A stretch of 64,000 bases of DNA from the NCBI GenBank assembly GCA_964462675.1, contig CAYWYS010000004.1, forward strand, positions 67,249-131,248. The letters run 5' to 3'. Made by a program: the position numbers and the translations under genes. Positions 57,782-64,000 of the stretch are shown piece after piece. The notes below the pieces were generated by a model. That model had not been told where the DNA came from and did not search any database. It saw only the letters and a program-made list of their open reading frames with translations. Source of the DNA: XN24 sp964462675 (GTDB lineage: Bacteria > Pseudomonadota > Gammaproteobacteria > Steroidobacterales > XN24). Within the stretch, counting starts at the first letter, position 1. Each line of letters opens with the position of its first letter.

Positions 57782-58891
57782 ATGAAGGACTCGCTCCACC
57801 ACGCCGGCGGCCCCGTCAGCGTGCTGCTCGGCGCCGCCGCGATCGTCGTCATCATCGGCGGCCTGAAGCTGGCGGCGCCGATCGTGGTGCCGTTCCTGCT
57901 GGCCGCCGTGCTGGCGACGATCCTGATTCCGCCGCTGCACTGGCTGACGGCGCACAACCTGCCGCTGCCGGTGGCGATGCTGGTGCTGTCGCTCGGCCTG
58001 GTGCTGATCTGGATCCCGCTGGCCGCCCTGGTCGGTGCTTCGTTCGACGCCTTCTACGTCGCGCTGCCCGGCTACCAGGAGAGAATCCAGGCGATGGTCA
58101 GCCGCGTCGCAACCTGGCTCGGCGAGCACGGCATCGAGGCCGGGCGCGCCGCGATCGAGGACCTGGTCAAGCCGGCCGCGGCGCTGTCCTTCGTGCGGCA
58201 GATCGGCGGCGGGCTCGGCGCGGTGCTGGCGAATATCTTCCTGATCCTGCTGACGATCATCTTCATCCTGTTCGAGGCATCCGAGTTTCCCGCGAAAGTG
58301 CGCGAGGCGCTCGGCGGCCGCAGCGAGGTCGTCGATTCCTTTCGCGAGTTCTCCGACCGGCTGCAGGAGTACCTGCGCATCAAGACCCTGGTCAGCATGA
58401 TGACCGGCGGCACGATCGCGCTGTGGCTGTGGATCGTCGGGCTGGATTTCGCGCTGTTGTGGGGCGTGCTGGCGTTCCTGCTGAACTACGTGCCGAACAT
58501 CGGCAGCATCATCGCGGCAGTGCCGGCGCTGCTGCTGGCGCTCGTGGCGCTCGACTGGGGTGGCGTGCTGCTGGTGCTCGCCGGGTTCCTCGTCGCCAAC
58601 ATCGTGTTCGGCAACATCGTAGAGCCGCGGATGATGGGCAAGGGCCTGGGGCTCTCGACGCTGGTCGTGTTCCTGTCGCTGCTGTTCTGGGGCTGGGTGC
58701 TGGGTCCGGTCGGCATGCTGTTGTCCGGGCCGCTGACGATGGCGGTGAAGATCGCGCTCGAGACGGATCCGCGCACCCGCTGGTTCGCCGTGCTGCTCGG
58801 CCCGGCCAGGCAGGCCGCCGAGGTGGCGCGACAAGCAGCTTCGTCCGGCGAACAACAAGGCGCAGGCAAGCACAACGCGGGTGCGGGATGA
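57782..58891 (+). CDS. AI-2E family transporter
   Basis: 369 residues with seven or eight transmembrane helices and the family segments PFLLAAVLATILIPP and LLNYVPNIGSIIAAVPALLLAL near the C-terminal half. AI-2E proteins export small molecules (the name comes from TqsA) or act as Na+(Li+)/H+ antiporters. The substrate cannot be inferred. It overlaps the carbonic anhydrase by four bases (ATGA), so the two are co-translated, which may suggest ion or bicarbonate-linked physiology. Confidence 0.9.
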   Translation: MKDSLHHAGGPVSVLLGAAAIVVIIGGLKLAAPIVVPFLLAAVLATILIPPLHWLTAHNLPLPVAMLVLSLGLVLIWIPLAALVGASFDAFYVALPGYQERIQAMVSRVATWLGEHGIEAGRAAIEDLVKPAAALSFVRQIGGGLGAVLANIFLILLTIIFILFEASEFPAKVREALGGRSEVVDSFREFSDRLQEYLRIKTLVSMMTGGTIALWLWIVGLDFALLWGVLAFLLNYVPNIGSIIAAVPALLLALVALDWGGVLLVLAGFLVANIVFGNIVEPRMMGKGLGLSTLVVFLSLLFWGWVLGPVGMLLSGPLTMAVKIALETDPRTRWFAVLLGPARQAAEVARQAASSGEQQGAGKHNAGAG

Positions 58892-59553
58892 CGGACGAGC
58901 GCAACCAGGACATCCGCGAGCTGTTCGCCAGCAACCGCGCCTGGGCCGCGCGCATCCGCGAGCAGGATCCGGAGTTTTTCCTGAAGCTGTCGCGCCAGCA
59001 GTCGCCGCGGTACTTGTGGATCGGCTGCGCCGACAGCCGGGTGCCGGCCAACGAGATCGTCGGCATGCTGCCGGGCGAGTTGTTCGTGCATCGCAACGTC
59101 GCCAACCTGGTGGTGCACACCGACCTGAACTGCCTGTCGGTGATCCAGTTTGCCGTCGATGCCCTCAAGGTGGGGCACATCATCGTCTGCGGGCATTTCG
59201 GTTGCAGCGGCGTGCGCGCGGCCTTGCAGGGCGACCGGCTCGGGCTGAGCGACAACTGGCTGCGGCATGTGCAGGACGTGCACGCGCGCCACCGCGATTG
59301 CGTGTCCGCCGGCGGCAGCGAGGACGCCGTAAACCGGTTGTGCGAGCTGAACGTCATCGAGCAGGTCGTCAACGTCTGCCGCACGACGATCGTGCAGGAG
59401 GCGTGGGAGCGCGGCCAGCCGCTGGCGGTGCACGGCTGGGTCTACGGGCTGCGGGACGGACTGCTCAAGGACCTGGCTGTCAGCGTCAACGGTGCGGGCG
59501 AACTCGAGCGCAGCTACAGCGAGGCCGTTGCGCGCCTGCGCGCCTTGCCCTGA
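58888..59553 (+). CDS. can: Beta-class carbonic anhydrase
   Basis: 221 residues. Zinc ligands in GCADSRVP (Cys and Asp/Arg dyad) and CGHFGCSGV (His and Cys). Interconverts CO2 and bicarbonate, supplying carboxylases. Sequence fits the Can/CynT plant-type beta group of about 220 residues. It follows an AI-2E permease in one operon. The downstream RND adaptor begins about 60 bp later and may have its own promoter. Confidence 0.95.
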   Translation: MTDERNQDIRELFASNRAWAARIREQDPEFFLKLSRQQSPRYLWIGCADSRVPANEIVGMLPGELFVHRNVANLVVHTDLNCLSVIQFAVDALKVGHIIVCGHFGCSGVRAALQGDRLGLSDNWLRHVQDVHARHRDCVSAGGSEDAVNRLCELNVIEQVVNVCRTTIVQEAWERGQPLAVHGWVYGLRDGLLKDLAVSVNGAGELERSYSEAVARLRALP

Positions 59554-59612
59554 GCGCTGCCGGCTGTGCCGGTACAATAGGCCCTCCTGTCGCGCTTCGC
59601 GAGGAGCCCGAA

Positions 59613-60695
59613 ATCATCCGGCACGCGCGTTTTGACCTGCCGATCAAGGCGCCGGCCGGCCTGCTGGCCGGCCTGCTGCTGCTGGCTGCGGGCTGCGAGC
59701 GGCCGGCGGCGGAGTCCTCTACGACGGCAGCGGCGGAGTACCGCCTGCCGGTGCAGGCTGCCGAGGTCGCGCCGCGCGACCTGTCGCGCACCGTGCGCGT
59801 GTCCGCGCCAGTGGAGCCGTTGCGCACCATCCGGCTCGCGACCAGCGTCGAGGGCATCGTGCTGGAGATCCTGTTCGAGGAAGGTGACCGCGTGCGGGCC
59901 GGACAGGTCATCGCGCGTCTCGACGTCGCCGAGCAGCGCGCCGAACTGGCGCGGGCCCGGGCGCGGCTCGGGGAGCGGCGGGCGCATTTCGCCAGGCTCG
60001 AGGACCTGCGACAGCGCGACTACGTCGATGCCGGGACCTTCGACGCCGCGAAGGCGGAACTGGACATCGCCGCCAGCGACGTGGAGCTCTGGGAGACGCG
60101 GGTCGGCTTCGGCGTGGTCCGGGCGACTGCCGACGGCACCGTCGTGGCGCGGCACGTGGAGCCGGGTGAGGCCGTCGGCCGTCACGCCCCGGTGGCGGAT
60201 ATCGCCGACCTAGATGAGCTCGTGCTGCGGCTGGGCGTCTCCGAGCTGGATGTCGGCGCGCTGCAGCCGGACGCGGCCGTCGAGGTGCGCATCGACGCGC
60301 TCGATGCCGGGCAGGTCTTCGCTGCGCGGATCCGCCGGATCTTTCCGTCAGCCGAGGCCGTCAGCCGGCTGGTGGTCGTCGAGGTCATCATCCCCGGCGC
60401 GGCGGAGCTCGGCGTGCGCCCCGGCTTCCTTGCGCGGGCCGAGCTGCTCGTCGATCGGCGCGAGCGCGCACTCGCGGTGCCGGCCGGCGCGGTCGGCGAG
60501 CTCGACAACGGCCACTATGTCATGGTCATTGGCGCCGAGGACCGGCTCGAGCGCCGTGCCGTGACGCCGGGAATCACGCGCGGCGCGTGGCAGGAGATTC
60601 TCGACGGGCTCGCGCCCGGCGAGCGTGTCGTGGCCAGCAACCCGCTCGACCTGTCCGCGGGAACGCGCGTGCGCATCGTCGGGTGGGCCGGATGA
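59613..60695 (+). CDS. RND efflux periplasmic adaptor, lipoprotein, with non-canonical start
   Basis: About 361 residues. A lipoprotein signal (LLLLAAGC) follows a short basic N-region. Then a barrel-sandwich hybrid half (SVEGIVLEILFEEGDRV), a helical hairpin, the second half (VVRATADGTVVARHVEPGE) and beta-barrel domains. This is the MFP of the pump below. The frame has no ATG, GTG or TTG between the upstream stop and the signal peptide. A GAGGAG at 59601-59606 sits 6 bases before an ATC at 59613, which is where the signal peptide would start. So translation may begin at ATC, or a base differs from the real genome. Confidence 0.88.
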   Translation: MIRHARFDLPIKAPAGLLAGLLLLAAGCERPAAESSTTAAAEYRLPVQAAEVAPRDLSRTVRVSAPVEPLRTIRLATSVEGIVLEILFEEGDRVRAGQVIARLDVAEQRAELARARARLGERRAHFARLEDLRQRDYVDAGTFDAAKAELDIAASDVELWETRVGFGVVRATADGTVVARHVEPGEAVGRHAPVADIADLDELVLRLGVSELDVGALQPDAAVEVRIDALDAGQVFAARIRRIFPSAEAVSRLVVVEVIIPGAAELGVRPGFLARAELLVDRRERALAVPAGAVGELDNGHYVMVIGAEDRLERRAVTPGITRGAWQEILDGLAPGERVVASNPLDLSAGTRVRIVGWAG

Positions 60696-63600
60696 GCGCC
60701 GTGCGGCCGGCTGACCCGGCGCGCGGCACACGCTATTACCGCGGCATTGCGCACGCCGCCATCAGGCGGCCGGTCGGCACCCTGGCGATCGCGTCGGTCG
60801 TGCTGGTGCTGGGCCTGTTTTTCATGCAGCGGCTCGCGGTCAACCTGCTGCCCGAGATCGTTTACCCGCTGATCCGCGTCACGGTGAACTACCCGGGCGT
60901 CGCGCCAGAGGTCATGGAGGAGCAGGTCACGCGGGTGCTGGAACGCGCCCTGGCCGGCACGGAGAACCTGAGCCGGATCCACAGCCGCGCTTCCGAGGGC
61001 CGCACCAACGTCAACCTCGAGTTCGACTACGGCGTGAACCTCGACTTCGCGCTGCAGGACGCCGCCCGGCTGCTCGAGCTGGCGCGCACCCAGCTGCCGC
61101 CCGACATCGATCCGCCGCGGCTCTACAAGTTTGACCCCTCGCGGGACGCCATCTACCAGGCCGGGTTCAGCTCGGCGGCGCGCAGCCCGCGCGAGGTGCG
61201 CGACTGGGTCGAGCACCGGCTCGTGCCGCAGCTGCTCTCGCTGCATGGCGTGGCGGGCGTCGAGGCCGCCGGCGGCCTGGTGCGGGAACTCGAGGTCGTG
61301 GTCGACCAGGAGCGGCTGCGCTCCTACGGGATCGCGCTGCAGGATGTCGCGGCGGCGCTCGCGCGCGAGAACATCAACATTGCTGCCGGCCAGGTGACGT
61401 CGGACACCTTCGACGTCATGGCACGTACCGACGGCCGCTTCCGCAATCCCGCCGACGTGGCAGCCGTGCTGATCGCCGTGCCGGGCAGTGAGCGCCGCAT
61501 CCGGCTCGACGAGGTCGCCGAGGTGCGCGACGGCTACCGCGAGCAACGCATGTTCGTGCGCCTCAACGGCATCCCCGCGACACAGCTGTCGGTGTTCAAG
61601 TTGCCCGAGGCGAACACGGTCGGCGTCGTGGACAGCGTGCACGCGACGCTGGCGCGCCTCGAGACGAGCGGCTTCATCCCGCCCGACATCGAGTATCGCG
61701 CGACGACCGACGCCGCGTTCTTCATCCGCGGCTCGTTGCGCGCGGTCAGCACCGCAGCGCTGCTCGGCGGCGCGCTGGCGATGCTGGTCGTGCTCGGCTT
61801 TCTCGGCAGCCTGCGCAAAGGTTTCGTCATCGGCCTGTCGATTCCGCTCGCGGTGATGGCGACCTTCGCATTGATGGGCGCCAGCGGCCTGACGCTGAAC
61901 GTCATGAGCCTCGGCGGGCTCGCGCTCGGCGTCGGCCTGCTGCTGGACAACGCCATCGTCATGCTCGAGAACATCTCGCGGCACCACGAGCAACTCGGCA
62001 AGGACGAGGACACGGCGGCACACGACGGCGCCGACGAGGTCAGCTCAGCGATCATCGCGGGCACGCTGACGAATCTCGCGGCGGTCGCGCCATTCCTGCT
62101 GATCACCGGGCTGGCCTCGCTGATCTTTCGCGAGCTGATCCTGACGATTTCCTTCGCGATCATCGCCTCGCTGGCCGCTGCGCTGACGCTCGTGCCGATG
62201 CTGGCCGCGCAGCTGGCCAAGGTGCGGTTCCGCTCGGGGCTCGGCGACACGGCGCCGTTTCGCCTGCTGCGTGCCGGCGTGACGCGTCTTGCGAGCGGCT
62301 ATCGGGGCTTGCTGGCGCGGCTGTTGCCGCTGCGCTGGCTCGTCGTGGCGGTCGCGGCCGTACTGCTCGCGGGCGGCGCCTGGCTGTTCGGCGAGCTCGG
62401 CGACGAGTTCCTGCCGCAGGTCGACGACGGCCAGGTGAATGTCCGCATGGTGCTGCCGCCGGGCACGCCGCCGGGCCAGACGGACGCCGCGGCGCGCGCG
62501 ATCGAGCGCGAGATCGCCGCGATGCCGCATGTCGAGACGGTGTTCGCGATGGTCGGCGGGCACCTTTCCGGCGGCGTCATCTCCGAGCGGCCGGGCACGG
62601 CCAACATCGGCGTCAAGCTTGAGGCGGCGGCGGGCCGCCCCGACTGGCCGGCCGGGCGCTGGGTCGCGGAGCTGCAGGGCCGGCTGAACCGGCTGGACAT
62701 CGCGGGCGCGCGCCTGAACGTGCGGCCGCCGCGCATCCAGGGCCTGCAGTTCGGTGTCACGGGCAACGATCTTTCCATCGGCATCCTCGGCGAGGAATTG
62801 CCGGAGCTGCAGCGCATCGGCGGCGAGATCGTCGCGCGGCTGCAGGGCATCCGCGGGCTCGAGGGCGTCGAGATCGGCCGCGAGGAGCGCACGCCGCTGC
62901 TGCGGATCGATATCGATCGCGAGCGCGCCGCCGCGCTCGGGCTCGGCGTGGGAGACGTCGGACGGGCGGTGCGCGATGCGGTAACCGGCCATGTGCCGAC
63001 CCGCTACACGACCGGCTGGGCCGAGTACGACGTACGCGTGCGCCTGCCACGTGCCGCCGCGACGGACCCGGACACGCTCGGCGGCATGCTGATCCACCAG
63101 GGTGCGCTCGGCCCGGTCATGCTGCGCGACGTCGCGCGCTTCCAGCTCGGCGACGGCCCGGCGCACATCGAGCGCGAGAACCAGGGCCGCATCCTGCGCG
63201 TCAACGGCGATCTCAACACGAGCCTCGCCGACGTCGGCACGGTCATGGCCGAGGTGCAGGCGCGGCTCGCGGGGCTCGAGCTGCCCGACCAGTACGCGCT
63301 GGTGTTCGGCGGACAGTGGGAAACCATCGAGGACACCAACCGCGAGCTGAGCACGGTGATCCTGCTGGCGATCTTCCTGGTGTCCGTCGTGCTGGCGGTG
63401 CAGTACGAACGGCTCAGCAACCCGCTGGTGATCATTGCGGCCGCGCCGCTGGCGCTGGTCGGCGTCACCGGCCTGCTGTGGCTCAGCTCGACGCCGGTGA
63501 GCGCCCCGGTCTACCTCGGTATGATCCTGCTGATCGGTATCGTCGTGAACAACGCGATCCTGCTGGTCGAGTACATCGAGCGCAGCCGGCGGCGGGGGAT

Positions 63601-63904
63601 GGCGCTTGACGAGGCCGTGGTCGAGGCGGGCGGCGTCAGGCTGCGGCCGATCCTGATGACCACGCTGACCACGGTGGTCGGGATGGCGCCGCTGGCGGTC
63701 GGCATGGGCGCTGGCGCGGACATGATGCAGCCGTTGGCACTGGCCGTGGTCGGCGGCTTGCTGACCGCGATGCTGCTGACGCTGTTCCTCGTGCCCTGCC
63801 TGTACGTCATCGCCGAGGGCGTCGTGGCGCAGCTGCGGCGCTGGTTGCTCGGCGAGGAAGCGGCCGCGAGCACGCGGGCCGCGGCCTCACCAGGGCCCGG
63901 CTGA
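60692..63904 (+). CDS. RND superfamily efflux permease (HAE1/AcrB-like)
   Basis: 1070 residues; ATG at 60692 overlaps the adaptor stop (ATGA). Twelve transmembrane helices in the RND layout: one near 30, a large periplasmic loop, a bundle at about 340-545, second loop and last bundle at about 870-1040. Motifs include GLALGVGLLLDNAIVMLENISRH and the first-loop PEVMEEQVTRVLERAL. The second half repeats the fold with GIVVNNAILLVEY. The proton-relay Asp and Asn in the LDNAI helix are present. Substrates are unknown. An outer-membrane channel gene is not in the window. Confidence 0.95.
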   Translation: MSAVRPADPARGTRYYRGIAHAAIRRPVGTLAIASVVLVLGLFFMQRLAVNLLPEIVYPLIRVTVNYPGVAPEVMEEQVTRVLERALAGTENLSRIHSRASEGRTNVNLEFDYGVNLDFALQDAARLLELARTQLPPDIDPPRLYKFDPSRDAIYQAGFSSAARSPREVRDWVEHRLVPQLLSLHGVAGVEAAGGLVRELEVVVDQERLRSYGIALQDVAAALARENINIAAGQVTSDTFDVMARTDGRFRNPADVAAVLIAVPGSERRIRLDEVAEVRDGYREQRMFVRLNGIPATQLSVFKLPEANTVGVVDSVHATLARLETSGFIPPDIEYRATTDAAFFIRGSLRAVSTAALLGGALAMLVVLGFLGSLRKGFVIGLSIPLAVMATFALMGASGLTLNVMSLGGLALGVGLLLDNAIVMLENISRHHEQLGKDEDTAAHDGADEVSSAIIAGTLTNLAAVAPFLLITGLASLIFRELILTISFAIIASLAAALTLVPMLAAQLAKVRFRSGLGDTAPFRLLRAGVTRLASGYRGLLARLLPLRWLVVAVAAVLLAGGAWLFGELGDEFLPQVDDGQVNVRMVLPPGTPPGQTDAAARAIEREIAAMPHVETVFAMVGGHLSGGVISERPGTANIGVKLEAAAGRPDWPAGRWVAELQGRLNRLDIAGARLNVRPPRIQGLQFGVTGNDLSIGILGEELPELQRIGGEIVARLQGIRGLEGVEIGREERTPLLRIDIDRERAAALGLGVGDVGRAVRDAVTGHVPTRYTTGWAEYDVRVRLPRAAATDPDTLGGMLIHQGALGPVMLRDVARFQLGDGPAHIERENQGRILRVNGDLNTSLADVGTVMAEVQARLAGLELPDQYALVFGGQWETIEDTNRELSTVILLAIFLVSVVLAVQYERLSNPLVIIAAAPLALVGVTGLLWLSSTPVSAPVYLGMILLIGIVVNNAILLVEYIERSRRRGMALDEAVVEAGGVRLRPILMTTLTTVVGMAPLAVGMGAGADMMQPLALAVVGGLLTAMLLTLFLVPCLYVIAEGVVAQLRRWLLGEEAAASTRAAASPGPG

Positions 63905-63921
63905 GCGCGCCCTCGCCGGCC

Positions 63922-64000
63922 TCAAGCGGCCGTGGGGCCCTGCGCCGGCGGTCGCCCCGGGCGGCCGGCGCCGCCGATGTCGTGCTTGCGCAGCAGCCCG
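63922..64000 (-). CDS. C-terminal end of an unidentified gene (runs off right edge)
   Basis: Reading leftward from the right edge, 25 codons end at a TGA at 63922-63924: GLLRKHDIGGAG, then a Pro/Gly-rich tail. The opening LLRKHDI recalls the last helix of Fis-type HTH domains in sigma-54-dependent regulators, but the piece is too short to be sure. It is convergent with the RND pump. Confidence 0.35.
   Translation of the reverse strand, partial: GLLRKHDIGGAGRPGRPPAQGPTAA

Overview
The window is about 70% GC, densely coded and almost free of long gaps. It looks like a diderm gammaproteobacterium, probably in or near the Xanthomonadales / Nevskiales / Steroidobacterales. Reasons: the engB - cytochrome c4 - dsbA-like - polA neighbourhood, an LptM-lysA pair, GspA/GspB, an FlhC-type regulator, a FadE-type acyl-CoA dehydrogenase, a carbamoyltransferase of the N-acyl-ornithine type, and a proteobacterial sortase with its dedicated VIT/VWA target. 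The lineage is inferred from gene families, not from a marker gene. I saw no rRNA, tRNA or CRISPR array.

Layout. 1-1.2 kb: edge of a ParDE-like toxin-antitoxin pair and a META lipoprotein. 1.4-7.3 kb: sortase target and sortase, convergent with an unusual receiver-TM-repeat-TonB_C protein, then a matrixin-like zinc protease. 7.3-12.1 kb (minus): two-component system followed by a polyprenyl-phosphate sugar / lipid A type glycosylation cassette. 12.2-18.0 kb: cardiolipin synthase and a MacAB-like four-gene exporter. 18.0-20.2 kb: DsbA-like protein, cytochrome c4, engB. 20.2-33.2 kb (minus): one 12-gene run, argR-argG-[P-loop protein]-argC-argD-argF'-argB-argH-thioesterase-lptM-lysA-polA, with start/stop overlaps at most junctions, an ArgR-like operator on the promoter at one end and a hairpin plus T-run terminator at the other. 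33.3-38.2 kb: esterase, S9 peptidase, TANGO2-like, NudC, RraA. 38.2-39.6 kb: an FlhC-like regulator divergent from an unknown helical protein. 39.7-42.1 kb: YadGH-type ABC transporter and SRAP protein. 42.1-43.1 kb: a decayed DAK2-DegV gene next to an inverted-repeat element. 43.1-50.5 kb (minus): GspB, GspA, DUF4286-DUF3667 protein, FadE, malate dehydrogenase. 50.6-54.5 kb: GntR/YtrA-type regulator, ABC exporter, BON lipoprotein, DUF4097 protein. 54.5-63.9 kb: purT, KefB-type antiporter, AI-2E permease, carbonic anhydrase, RND adaptor and pump.

The most interesting part is the arginine block. It uses N-acylated intermediates (ArgB, ArgC, ArgD and an N-acyl-ornithine carbamoyltransferase) but contains no recognisable N-acetylglutamate synthase or deacylase. 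A BioD/DUF1611-type P-loop protein sits exactly where such an enzyme could be. The carbamoyltransferase has alanine at the position that separates acetyl- from succinyl-ornithine enzymes. ArgG, ArgH and the carbamoyltransferase all resemble the Bacteroidetes-type subfamilies as I remember them. This makes an arginine pathway variant with an unidentified acyl-transfer step a concrete, testable hypothesis.
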